Source of the DNA: Candidatus Dormiibacterota bacterium
Lineage (GTDB): Bacteria; Vulcanimicrobiota; Vulcanimicrobiia; Vulcanimicrobiales; Vulcanimicrobiaceae
Assembly: GCA_035532835.1 (NCBI GenBank)
Contig: DATKQG010000052.1
Span: 1-64,000 of the forward strand
Length of the DNA: 64,000 bases
Direction: 5' to 3'
Shown here: one piece after another, positions 54,647 to 63,331 of the stretch
Layout: each line of letters starts with the position of its first letter
Position numbering within the stretch: the stretch's first letter is position 1
Notes under the pieces: generated by a model
Told to the model about the DNA's origin: nothing
Databases searched by the model: none
The model's input: the letters and a program-made list of their open reading frames with translations, nothing else
Position numbers and translations under genes: made by a program

Positions 54647-57169
54647 ATGACGACGCACGAGCACAGCGAGGAGCAATTTCGCTCGCTCTTCGACTATAAC
54701 CCCGATCTTATCATCATTTTCGGCCGCGACGGGCGCGTCATCGATATCAACAAAGCGGTCTCCAAACTCGGCGACGCGCCGCGCGAACAGCTTATCGGTC
54801 TGCATTACAGTGCGTTCTTGGACGAGAGCGAGACGGCCCGACACGAAGCGTTGCTGCAGCGCGCGTTACGCGGGGAGACGCTGCACTATCACGCCAAGGT
54901 GTGTTCGCTGGGCGGGCACGAGTTGCATATGACCGTCACCACGGTGCCGATCTATCGAGGCGGCGTCGTTACGTCGGTGTATTCGATCCTGCGAGACGAG
55001 ACCGAACAGCGTGCCGCGCAACTGCTGATCGCGGAGAAAGAAGGCGAATTAGCCGATAGCGAAGCGCGGCTCCGTTCGCTGTTCGAGCACAATCCGGACG
55101 CCGTCGTGGCGATCGGGCTCGAGCAAACCATCGTCGATGTCAATGCGGCTGCGCTCCGCCTTGGGGGATTCCCGCAAGAAGCGGTGATCGGCCAGAGTCT
55201 CAAGGTTTTCCTCACGCCTCAAGAGCACGAGGGATGCGAGGCGGCCATCGAACGCGCGCTGACGGGCGAGACCGTCTCGCTCACGCTCGAATCGTTCCGC
55301 ATCGACGGCACGCCGCTCCAGCTCGAAGCGACGCTGATTCCTCAGTATGCCAGAGGCTCGATCGTCGGCGCCTACGCCGTGATCCAGGATATCACCGAGC
55401 GTCGCGACGCCGAACGGCGCGCGGAGATGCAACGGCAACGTATTCGCAACCTTTACTTCATCGCCGCCAGCGGCGACTATCCGGACGTCCGCATCCGTGC
55501 ATCGCTCGAGATGGGCTGCCGGGCCTTCGACGTCGGCGTGGGAGCGGTCGTTGAGGTGATGAGCGGAGAAGCGCGCATCGATGCGATCTATCGCCATCCG
55601 CGTTTCGGACAAGTTGAGGACGCGACGCTGCTGGAGATGGCGGAACATGTGATGGCGCGCGGGGCGCCTGGCATCCCGGTAAGCTTTCATAACGGCATCG
55701 CGTTGCGCTTCGATATCGCCGGCGACCGTTACGGCGCGCTGGTTTTCGCATCGAGTCCCCCCAGCGCGACCGATTTCTCCGACACCGATGCCGATCTCTT
55801 GGGCTTGATATCGACGCTTATCGCCGGCGCTATCGAACGCAGCCGGCAACGAGCGCGCCTGCGCGCGATGGCCTACTACGACACGCTGACCGGATTGCCG
55901 AATCGCGCGTATCTCACCGAGCGGCTGCGCGACGCGATTGAGGTGGCTCAATCGCGGCTGACGCGCGTTGCGATCCTCTTCCTGGATCTCGACCATTTCA
56001 AGGACGTCAACGATACCCTCGGGCACGCCCGTGGTGACCGATTGCTCCAATTGGCTTCGGCTCGCCTCATCGCGCAAATCGGCGAGCGTGGGACGATCGC
56101 GCGCATGGGTGGCGACGAGTACGTGGTGTTACTCACCGAGTTCTCCGACGCGGATCAGGTTCGCGATATCGCCGACGGCGTTCTGGCCGCGATGAGCGAA
56201 CCGTTCGCATTGGACGAGTACGAACAATTCATCTCCACGAGCATCGGCATCGCGATGTACCCGGAGGACGGACGCGACGATCAAACGCTGATCAAGAATG
56301 CCGACATCGCGATGTATCGCGCCAAAGACCGCGGCCGCAACGGATTCTATTTCTACAATCCAACGCTCGAATCTCCGATTCACATGCGTCTTTCGCAGGA
56401 GAAATTGCTGCGTCGCGCGCTGGAATATAAGGAATTCGAGGTATACTATCAGCCTCAATTGAGCTTACGCACCGGCGAGATCGTGAGCGTGGAGGCCTTA
56501 GTCCGCTGGAACCACCCGAAGAGCGGGCTGATCGAGCCGTCGCACTTCATTCCGAGCGCCGAAATCTCCGGTCTCATCGTGCCGCTCGGCGATTGGGTGC
56601 TGGCGACGGCCGCACGCCAAGTCAAGGCGTGGCAGGCCGAGCTCGGCACCTTGCGGCTAGCGGTCAATCTCTCCGGCCGGCAATTTCACCAGCGAGACCT
56701 GCGCAAAGCCTTGATGGCCGCCATCGCGCAGGCCGATCTCGATCCACATCTGGTAGAGATGGAGATTACCGAAAGCGTCGCCATGAGCGACGCGGCTCAA
56801 ACTGTGGCGATCGTGCGCGACCTAAAATCCTGCGGCATTCGGACGGCCGTGGATGATTTCGGCACCGGCTATTCGTCGCTTGCGTATTTGCGCCGCTTCG
56901 CGCTCGACGTTCTGAAAATCGATCGGTCTTTCGTATCGGGGATCGGAAGCGAGAGCAGCGATGAGACGATCGTGAAGACGGTCATCGGCATGGCTCAGAG
57001 CCTCGGCCTGGAGGTCGTCGCGGAAGGCGTCGAGACGAACGAACAACGGCAGTTCCTCAAGGACCACGGGTGCGACATGATTCAGGGACACGTTTTGGCA
57101 CCGGCGATGCCTGCCTACCGCTTTGAAGAATTCATGCGCCGGCGCGCAACGGAACGCCAACAAGGGTAG
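54647..57169 (+). CDS. PAS-PAS-GAF-GGDEF-EAL signalling protein
   Basis: 840 residues, no membrane span, so cytoplasmic. Two PAS domains (about 8-120 and 130-250), a GAF-like region (about 260-400), a GGDEF domain with the active motif MGGDEYVVLL, and an EAL domain with EALVRW, EITES, DDFGTGYSSL, KIDRSF and EGVET. Both enzymatic parts look intact, so it could both make and break c-di-GMP depending on signal. No signal ligand is evident; a PilZ receptor gene lies at 5065. Confidence 0.92.
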   Translation: MTTHEHSEEQFRSLFDYNPDLIIIFGRDGRVIDINKAVSKLGDAPREQLIGLHYSAFLDESETARHEALLQRALRGETLHYHAKVCSLGGHELHMTVTTVPIYRGGVVTSVYSILRDETEQRAAQLLIAEKEGELADSEARLRSLFEHNPDAVVAIGLEQTIVDVNAAALRLGGFPQEAVIGQSLKVFLTPQEHEGCEAAIERALTGETVSLTLESFRIDGTPLQLEATLIPQYARGSIVGAYAVIQDITERRDAERRAEMQRQRIRNLYFIAASGDYPDVRIRASLEMGCRAFDVGVGAVVEVMSGEARIDAIYRHPRFGQVEDATLLEMAEHVMARGAPGIPVSFHNGIALRFDIAGDRYGALVFASSPPSATDFSDTDADLLGLISTLIAGAIERSRQRARLRAMAYYDTLTGLPNRAYLTERLRDAIEVAQSRLTRVAILFLDLDHFKDVNDTLGHARGDRLLQLASARLIAQIGERGTIARMGGDEYVVLLTEFSDADQVRDIADGVLAAMSEPFALDEYEQFISTSIGIAMYPEDGRDDQTLIKNADIAMYRAKDRGRNGFYFYNPTLESPIHMRLSQEKLLRRALEYKEFEVYYQPQLSLRTGEIVSVEALVRWNHPKSGLIEPSHFIPSAEISGLIVPLGDWVLATAARQVKAWQAELGTLRLAVNLSGRQFHQRDLRKALMAAIAQADLDPHLVEMEITESVAMSDAAQTVAIVRDLKSCGIRTAVDDFGTGYSSLAYLRRFALDVLKIDRSFVSGIGSESSDETIVKTVIGMAQSLGLEVVAEGVETNEQRQFLKDHGCDMIQGHVLAPAMPAYRFEEFMRRRATERQQG

Positions 57170-57178
57170 AACGCATCC

Positions 57179-58453
57179 ATGAGCGTCCTAACGCCCCGCG
57201 CCACCGATCGCGAGTCGCTGCTGGCTTGGTATGCGGAGAACCGCCGGCGATCCGCAGAGATCTTCAGCTTGGTCGATCCCGAGGCGTATTTCGAACGGCC
57301 CATTCCGTTGCGCCATCCGTTCGCGTTCTACGAGGGTCATCTGCCGGCGTTCAGCTTTCTCGTTCTCTGCGAGCGCGGCTTAGGCGAGCCGGCGCTGGAT
57401 ACCGTCCTCGAGCGATTGTTCGAGCGCGGCATCGATCCGGGCTCGCTCGAGGAGGCCCGCCGGCAAACGCGCGCCGACTGGCCCGAGCCGGAAACGCTGC
57501 GAGCGTTTGCGCGAGCCTGCGATGCGCGCGTCGAAGCGGCGATCGCCGGCGCGCGACTCGACGACCCGAGCGTGCCGCGTTTGGCTCGCGCGCAGGCGCT
57601 GTACACGGCGCTCGAACACGAACCGATGCATCACGAAACGCTCCTCTATATCGTGCACCAGTTGGAATACTCGCGCAAAGCGTTCGTCGCACAGCAGCAT
57701 ATCGACTCGGCTCCGCCGGGCAACGCGTTCTTGCCGATCGACGCGGGCGATGCAACGTTGGGCGCCGACCCGCACGGCGTGCCGTTCGGATGGGATAACG
57801 AATTCGGACGGGAGCGCGTCGGCGTTCCGGCCTTCAGCATGCAACAGTATCCGGTAACGAACGCGGATTGGATGGCGTTCGTCGCGAACGGCGGCCCGGT
57901 GCCGCCGTTTTGGAGTAAGCGAAACGATCGCTGGTATCTGCGCGCCGCGTTCGAGGAGTTGCCGTTGCCGCAGTCCTGGCCGGTGTACGTTACGCATCGG
58001 CAGGCAACCGCATACGCCCGCTGGCGCGGCCTGCGCCTCCCGACCGAAGCCGAATTTCATCGTGCCGCCTTTGGCGCCCCCGACGGGAGCGAGCGTCCGT
58101 TCCCGTGGGGCGATGCGCTGCCGGAACCGGTACATGGAAACTTCGATTTTCAACGCTACGATCCCGAACCCGTCGACGCGCACCCGGCGGGCGCGAGCGC
58201 CTGGGGCATTCAGGACCTGGTCGGCAACGGTTGGGAGTGGACGTCAACGCCGTTCGCCCCCTTTTCGGGCTTCGAACCGATGGCGTCGTATCCCGAATAC
58301 TCGGCGGATTTCTTCGACGGGCGCCACTTCGTTTTAAAGGGGGCTTCCCCCGTAACTTCTCGCCGGTTGATTCGCCGCTCGCTGCGCAACTGGTTTTACG
58401 ACGATTACCCATACATGTATGCGACCTTTCGCTGCGTGTCGCCATCCCGATAG
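57179..58453 (+). CDS. EgtB-like nonheme iron sulfoxide synthase
   Basis: 424 residues: a DinB-like N-terminal domain and a C-terminal formylglycine-generating-enzyme-type (C-type lectin) domain. The iron triad of EgtB is present: His54 in YEGHLP and His147/His151 in EHEPMHHE (HX3HXE). C-terminal hallmarks are WGIQDLVGNGWEWTSTPF and RLIRRSLRNWF. EgtB joins trimethylhistidine (hercynine) to a thiol in ergothioneine synthesis; related enzymes act on other histidine derivatives or selenium sugars. No EgtD, EgtC or EgtE is nearby, so the exact product is open. Confidence 0.87.
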   Translation: MSVLTPRATDRESLLAWYAENRRRSAEIFSLVDPEAYFERPIPLRHPFAFYEGHLPAFSFLVLCERGLGEPALDTVLERLFERGIDPGSLEEARRQTRADWPEPETLRAFARACDARVEAAIAGARLDDPSVPRLARAQALYTALEHEPMHHETLLYIVHQLEYSRKAFVAQQHIDSAPPGNAFLPIDAGDATLGADPHGVPFGWDNEFGRERVGVPAFSMQQYPVTNADWMAFVANGGPVPPFWSKRNDRWYLRAAFEELPLPQSWPVYVTHRQATAYARWRGLRLPTEAEFHRAAFGAPDGSERPFPWGDALPEPVHGNFDFQRYDPEPVDAHPAGASAWGIQDLVGNGWEWTSTPFAPFSGFEPMASYPEYSADFFDGRHFVLKGASPVTSRRLIRRSLRNWFYDDYPYMYATFRCVSPSR

Positions 58454-58463
58454 GAGTCTTCGC

Positions 58464-59633
58464 GTGATAAGAGCCTGCCTGGTATTTCTCGCAGCTACGC
58501 TGTGCGTGCTTTCGGTTGCGGGATGCAGCAAGAGCGGTTCGCAGGGTGCCGTGGCGAACGATCGGTTGACGATCGCGCTCCCGATCAATCCGACGCAACT
58601 CAACCCGATCCTCGAGCAAAATGCGGTCGAAAGCGGGGTCGACGGGTTGATGTTCGACGAACTCGTCACGCTCGATTCGCACGGGCACGACGTTCCCGAT
58701 CTGGCTACGGTCGTTCCAACCCTTCGCAACGGCGGGATCAGCAAGAACGGCCAGGCCGAGTTACGCACGCACGAAGTTGACCTGGCTTGGGAGATCAGCG
58801 GAACCTCGTACAACGACCTGCGCGATGCGCCCGGCGTGGTGCGGCAGCTCGCGAACTCACCCAACTACACGGCGATCTATTTCAACGTCCAGCGCGCTCC
58901 GCTCAACGACGTCCTCGTGCGGCGCGCCATAGCGATGGCGACCGATCGCGCCGCGATCGTTCGCGACGACACCTACGGCACGGGGACGGTCGCGATTGCC
59001 GATCTCAGCCCGTTTTCGTGGGCATACGATCCATCGCTCAAACCGATTCCCTACGATCTTGCAGCCGCCCGAGCCTTGCTCGATCGAGCCGGCTGGCGCG
59101 TCGGCGCAAACGGTCTGCGCGCGAAAGACGGACGCAAGCTCGCCCTGCAACTCGCCTACGGTCAGGGAAGCCAACTCGCTCAAAACGTGGCGGTGCAGAT
59201 GCAGCAGATGTTACGCGCGGTAGGCATCGACGTGCAGCTCAAGAGTTACGACTACCAGATTCTCTATGCGGCGGCGCAGGACGGCGGCATCCTCAACGGC
59301 GGAAAATTCGATATGACGCTGTATTCATGGGTTAGCGGGTCCGATCCCGATAACTCCTCTGACTGGCTCTGCGGCCAGATTCCCCCGGCGGGAAATAACG
59401 TGACGCGTTACTGTTCCCCGGAGATGGATCGCGATCAAGCGACGGCTCTTTCCACTTTTACGAGGTCGAAGCGGAAGGCCGCGTACGCCAAAATCGAGCG
59501 TTTGCTCCTGCGCGACGTACCTGCGGTCTTTCTCTACTATCAGCCGCTGCGCTACGCCCACATTGCCGGCCTGCGACATTTCTCGCCGAACGGCATCAGC
59601 GAAAGCTGGAATGCCGCGGAATGGCGGCGATAG
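58464..59633 (+). CDS. Peptide/oligosaccharide ABC transporter solute-binding lipoprotein, internally shortened
   Basis: 389 residues from a GTG with TAGGAG seven bases upstream. Signal peptide with lipobox SVAGC (Cys21). It matches family 5 solute-binding proteins at both ends: NDRLTIALPINPTQLNPIL at the start and TAIYFNVQRAPLNDVLVRRAIAMATDR, GWRV, VGIDVQLKSYDYQILY and the DPD-rich end. Between residues 96 and 98 the sequence jumps from the early domain (LRNGGISKNG) to RTHEVDLAW, omitting about 130-140 residues that usually carry the YTFHLR/WHDGxPFTAxDV part. No permease or ATPase genes adjoin it. Confidence 0.82.
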   Translation: MIRACLVFLAATLCVLSVAGCSKSGSQGAVANDRLTIALPINPTQLNPILEQNAVESGVDGLMFDELVTLDSHGHDVPDLATVVPTLRNGGISKNGQAELRTHEVDLAWEISGTSYNDLRDAPGVVRQLANSPNYTAIYFNVQRAPLNDVLVRRAIAMATDRAAIVRDDTYGTGTVAIADLSPFSWAYDPSLKPIPYDLAAARALLDRAGWRVGANGLRAKDGRKLALQLAYGQGSQLAQNVAVQMQQMLRAVGIDVQLKSYDYQILYAAAQDGGILNGGKFDMTLYSWVSGSDPDNSSDWLCGQIPPAGNNVTRYCSPEMDRDQATALSTFTRSKRKAAYAKIERLLLRDVPAVFLYYQPLRYAHIAGLRHFSPNGISESWNAAEWRR

Positions 59634-59706
59634 CGGCGGGGGAGACGCGATTTTCGCCTAACCTCCATAGGCCACATTCGGGCGAGTCATGCAGAGGAGA
59701 GATTGT

Positions 59707-61164
59707 TTGACGACCACCGCAAGCGCGAAAAAGGTGCCGATTACCGTTGCTCACGGCGACGGCATCGGCCCCGAGATCATGGACGCCACACTGCGTATCA
59801 TTACTGCCGCCGGAGCTCGACTCGACGTCGAGACCATCGAGATCGGCGAATCGGTGTACAACCGAGGTTTAAGCAACGGGATCGAGCCGAGTTCGTGGGA
59901 ATCGCTGCGCCGGACCAAAGTGTTTCTCAAGGCGCCGATTACCACGCCGCAAGGCGGCGGCTTCAAGAGCCTTAACGTTACCGTGCGCAAAACGCTGGGC
60001 ATGTATGCGAACGTCCGCCCGTGTTCGTCGCTGCATCCGTACGTGGCGACCAAACATCCGAACATGGACATCGTGATCGTGCGCGAGAACGAGGAAGACG
60101 TGTACGGCGGGATCGAGCATCGGCAGACCAACCAAGTCGCGCAGTGTTTGAAGCTCATCTCGCGCCCGGGCAGCAAACGCATCATTCGTTATGCGTTCGA
60201 ATACGCACGCGCGAACAAACGCCGTAAGGTTACGTGCTTTACCAAAGACAACATCATGAAGATTACCGACGGGCTCTTCCACCGTACGTTTGAAGAGATT
60301 GCGCTGCAGTATCCGGAGATCGAGCACGAGCATTGGATCGTCGATATCGGTGCGGCGAAACTCGCGGATACGCCCGAGGTGTTCGATGTAATCGTGATGC
60401 CGAATCTCTACGGGGACGTCCTCTCGGACGTCGCCGCGCAGATCACGGGTTCGGTGGGCCTGGCCGGCTCGGCAAATATCGGCGACCACTGTTCGATGTT
60501 CGAGGCGATTCATGGGTCGGCGCCGCGTCGCGCCGGGCAGAATTTGGCCAACCCATCGGGACTCTTACATGGCGCGATCCTGATGCTGGTGCACATCGGT
60601 CAGGGCGACGTCGCTGAGAGAGTTCACAACGCTTGGCTGAAAACGATCGAAGACGGCATTCACACCTACGACATTTACACGGACGGCATTTCACGCGAGC
60701 GCGTCGGCACCAAGGAATTCGGCGATGCCGTTATCGCGCGATTGGGGCAGAAGCCCGCGCATCTCAAACCGGTCGAATATGCGGCCGAACTGCAGATGGA
60801 TCTCTCGATTCGCCCAGCCGGCACGCCGCCGATCAAGGAGCGCGTCGGCGTCGACGTGTTCATCGACCAGCGCGACGGAAATCCCGACGAGATCGGCGAG
60901 CGCATGTCGAAACTCAACATCCCCGGCACGAAGCTGACGGTGATCAGTAACCGCGGCACCAAGGTATGGCCGAACGGCAATCCCGATACGTTTTGGAGCG
61001 ATCATTGGTCGTGCCGTTTCGAAGCAGATGGGGCTCGCTTTACCGCGCAGCACATGGCCGACATCATCGCTGCTGCGGAACGCGTCGGATTCGACGTAAT
61101 CAAAACCGAAGGACTGTTCACCTTCAACGGACAGCCCGGCTTCTCGCTCGCACAAGGGCAGTAG
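59707..61164 (+). CDS. icd: Isocitrate dehydrogenase, Thermus/Rickettsia type
   Basis: About 485 residues, matching the long type with a C-terminal extension. Motifs: ITVAHGDGIGPEIMDATL, VTVRKTLGMYANVRP (substrate loop), VIVRENEEDVYGGIEH, KDNIMKITDG, MPNLYGDVLSD and HGSAPRRAGQN. The extension VGVDVFIDQ...LTVISNRGTKVWP is typical. It converts isocitrate to 2-oxoglutarate in the TCA cycle; NADP or NAD use is not decided by eye. The TTG at 59707 has AGGAGA six bases upstream; an in-frame ATG at 59689 has no ribosome site. Confidence 0.93.
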   Translation: MTTTASAKKVPITVAHGDGIGPEIMDATLRIITAAGARLDVETIEIGESVYNRGLSNGIEPSSWESLRRTKVFLKAPITTPQGGGFKSLNVTVRKTLGMYANVRPCSSLHPYVATKHPNMDIVIVRENEEDVYGGIEHRQTNQVAQCLKLISRPGSKRIIRYAFEYARANKRRKVTCFTKDNIMKITDGLFHRTFEEIALQYPEIEHEHWIVDIGAAKLADTPEVFDVIVMPNLYGDVLSDVAAQITGSVGLAGSANIGDHCSMFEAIHGSAPRRAGQNLANPSGLLHGAILMLVHIGQGDVAERVHNAWLKTIEDGIHTYDIYTDGISRERVGTKEFGDAVIARLGQKPAHLKPVEYAAELQMDLSIRPAGTPPIKERVGVDVFIDQRDGNPDEIGERMSKLNIPGTKLTVISNRGTKVWPNGNPDTFWSDHWSCRFEADGARFTAQHMADIIAAAERVGFDVIKTEGLFTFNGQPGFSLAQGQ

Positions 61165-61216
61165 CGGCCTTCGTTTCTTGCAAGAACTCGAGAGCCGGAC
61201 GGCGCAATCGGCAGCG

Positions 61217-62086
61217 ATGCGGATCGTCAGCCTGCTCCCGAGTTCCACCGAGATCCTTTTCGGCATCGGCGCCGGGCCACAGGTTATCGGCGTCACCCAC
61301 GAATGTGATTTCCCGGCGGCGTGCCTTGGGCTCCCGCATCTCACTAGTTCCGCGCTTCCTGCGACGGCTTCACCCGGCGATATCGACCGGCACGTCCGAG
61401 CGAGCCTTCACGCCGGCTCGAGCCTCTATCACCTCGACGCCGAGCTCCTCGAGCGGTTGCAACCGGATCTTATCGTTACGCAAGAACTCTGCGAGGTCTG
61501 CGCGGTCTCATATGCGATCGTCGATCGTGCGGCGCGCCGCTTGACGCCCGACTCGCGCATCGTATCGCTCGAGCCATCTTCGCTCGAAGATGTGTTTGCC
61601 AATATACTCTATCTCGGGAGTTTGACGGCATGCGGTCCGCAGGCCGGCGCGATGGTGACGTCGCTTCGCGAACGCGTCGATGCGCTTCGTTCGCGCTCGA
61701 ACGATGTGCGCGTTCGACCGCGCGTCCTGGTACTCGAATGGACGGACCCGCCGATGAGCGGCGGTCACTGGACGCCCGGGCTAGTAGCGCTGGCCGGCGC
61801 GGAACCCGTACTCGGGAATCCGGGCGCGAATTCCGTGACGTTGAGCTGGGAAAGCATTGCCGCCGCCGACCCCGATGCGATCGTCGTCGCGCCTTGCGGT
61901 TTCAATCTCGCAGCAACCCGGCAGGCTGTCGCCGTGCTGGATAGCAATCCAATCTGGAGGGCGTTACGCGCCTACCGTGAGGGTCGCGTTCATTTGATGG
62001 ACGGCAATGCCTATCTCAATCGTCCCGGCCCGCGACTGGTGGATACGGCTGAGATCATGTTCTCCATGCTCCACCCATCGGCGTGA
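61217..62086 (+). CDS. Cobalamin-binding/BtuF-like periplasmic-binding-fold protein
   Basis: 289 residues from the ATG at 61217. Class III binding-protein fold: MRIVSLLPSSTEILFGIGAG, GVTHECDFP, LQPDLIVTQELCEVCAVSY and NRPGPRLVDTAEIM. This subgroup (SSTEIL, HECDFP, CEVCAVS) is annotated as cobalamin-binding but lacks a signal peptide here, so it is probably cytoplasmic and not part of a transporter. No BtuCD genes nearby. It may be a housekeeping corrinoid or metal sensor; function uncertain. Confidence 0.82.
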   Translation: MRIVSLLPSSTEILFGIGAGPQVIGVTHECDFPAACLGLPHLTSSALPATASPGDIDRHVRASLHAGSSLYHLDAELLERLQPDLIVTQELCEVCAVSYAIVDRAARRLTPDSRIVSLEPSSLEDVFANILYLGSLTACGPQAGAMVTSLRERVDALRSRSNDVRVRPRVLVLEWTDPPMSGGHWTPGLVALAGAEPVLGNPGANSVTLSWESIAAADPDAIVVAPCGFNLAATRQAVAVLDSNPIWRALRAYREGRVHLMDGNAYLNRPGPRLVDTAEIMFSMLHPSA

Positions 62087-62087
62087 A

Positions 62088-62108
62088 CGCCCGTAGTATC
62101 AACGGGCG
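62088..62108. terminator. Hairpin between convergent genes
   Basis: A perfect 7-bp stem (62088-62094 with 62102-62108) with a seven-base loop lies right after the BtuF-like stop and covers the end of the histidine phosphatase gene. No T-run follows on either strand, so termination strength is uncertain. Confidence 0.4.
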
Positions 62109-62719
62109 AGATCGCTAAGATGCCGAACGTCGTTGAGGGCGATCAGCCGCGAACGCTCGCCTTCCAAGGCGATCCGCGTTACTCCGACGGGTGAGAAATT
62201 GAGGCTGAGCGCGTCCCCCTGACGGTCTTCCAGCGCGCTCCCCAATGCCGCCAGAACCGCGTGCAAAACCCCCGCGTGGGTTACTACCAAGGCGCGCTCG
62301 TGCCGTCGGCTGCGAAGGTCGTTGATGAACGACGCCGCGCGGGCCGTGACGTCGTCGAACGATTCGCCGCCCTGGGGGCGATAGAGCTTGGCGGCGGTGC
62401 TCCCGTGCTCGCGCAGCTCCGGCCAGCGCGCGGTGATCTCGTCCCACGTGAGGCCTTCCCACTCGCCGAAGTCGAATTCACGCAGGCGCGCGTCGGGAAC
62501 CGTTGCCAGCTCCCGCGTTCCTAACGCGATGCGTGCCGTTTCCATGGCCCGGTCCAGATCGCTCGCGTATGCGGCATCGAAGGATTCACCGTCGAGCGCA
62601 GCGGCAAGGGCTCGCGCTTGTGCGCGGCCCTCTTCGCTGAGTTCAATATTCGTATGCCCTTGAAAGCGTTTTCCGGCGTTCCAGCGCGTGATCGCGTGGC
62701 GGACGAAGACGATCTCTAT
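62099..62719 (-). CDS. Histidine phosphatase family protein with apparent ATA start
   Basis: The conserved region starts well before the first ATG (62545). Reading on in the same frame gives, from 62719, an ATA followed by EIVFVRHAITRWNAGKRFQGH, the exact N-terminus of the phosphoglycerate mutase-like family with the RHA phospho-His motif. In that frame there is no ATG, GTG or TTG back to an in-frame TGA inside the ferritin-like gene. The ATA overlaps the ferritin stop as ATAG. With this start the protein is 206 residues, normal for the family; from the ATG it would lack the catalytic His. Substrate unknown (alpha-ribazole phosphatase, GpmB and others share the fold). Confidence 0.8.
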   Translation of the reverse strand: MEIVFVRHAITRWNAGKRFQGHTNIELSEEGRAQARALAAALDGESFDAAYASDLDRAMETARIALGTRELATVPDARLREFDFGEWEGLTWDEITARWPELREHGSTAAKLYRPQGGESFDDVTARAASFINDLRSRRHERALVVTHAGVLHAVLAALGSALEDRQGDALSLNFSPVGVTRIALEGERSRLIALNDVRHLSDLAR

Positions 62720-63291
62720 TTCTTGGCGCCTTTCCCGTTTTTCGAGCCGCCGGGAAGAATCTGCTCGATGAGATCGAGCATGTCGTTGGCATGCTCTTCT
62801 TCAACCGCCAGAATCTCTTCGATCATGCGACGCGACGTGATATCCTTGTCGCCTAGGAAACGAATGATTTCGTTGTACGACGAGATCGCGATGCGTTCGG
62901 CAACTAAGTTTTCTTGGATCATATCGACCAGATCGTGGCCCGCGATGTACTCCGAATGGCTGCGTGCCGTCAGCGTCGCCGGGTTCAAATCCGGGTCGCC
63001 GCCAAGCTGCGTGATGCGCTCCGCAATGCGATCGGCGTGGCCCTGCTCTTCGCTCGCATGCTGTAAGAACTCGGCGGCCACCGCATCCTTATTGAGCCCC
63101 TTCGCCGAGTAAAAGTGGCGCTTGTAGCGCAAGACGCAGACGATCTCGGTCGCGAGCGCCTGGTTGAGGACGTCGATCACGACCTTCGGATCGAGCTCGT
63201 ACGTTGCGGTGATCGCGCCGCGTTCCATATGCTCCCGGGCGCGCGCTCGCAGCGTTTTGACGTCGGTCAGAAACGGTTCGGATTTGGGCAT
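62716..63291 (-). CDS. Ferritin-like diiron protein (bacterioferritin family)
   Basis: 191 residues forming a four-helix bundle. Diiron ligands are found in ALATEIVCVLRYKRHFY, FLQHASEEQGHADRIAERI (E-x-x-H), NLVAERIAISSYNEII and ILAVEEEHANDML (E-x-x-H). The family stores iron or removes peroxide. A basic Gly/Lys tail (SKNGKGAKK) ends it. The stop overlaps the downstream phosphatase as ATAG. Bacterioferritin and Dps-like subfamilies are not easily told apart by eye; no heme-ligand Met is obvious. Confidence 0.88.
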   Translation of the reverse strand: MPKSEPFLTDVKTLRARAREHMERGAITATYELDPKVVIDVLNQALATEIVCVLRYKRHFYSAKGLNKDAVAAEFLQHASEEQGHADRIAERITQLGGDPDLNPATLTARSHSEYIAGHDLVDMIQENLVAERIAISSYNEIIRFLGDKDITSRRMIEEILAVEEEHANDMLDLIEQILPGGSKNGKGAKK

Positions 63292-63331
63292 AACGTTGCT
63301 CTCTTCTTTCCTGTAGTGTAAGCGGCGCCAA

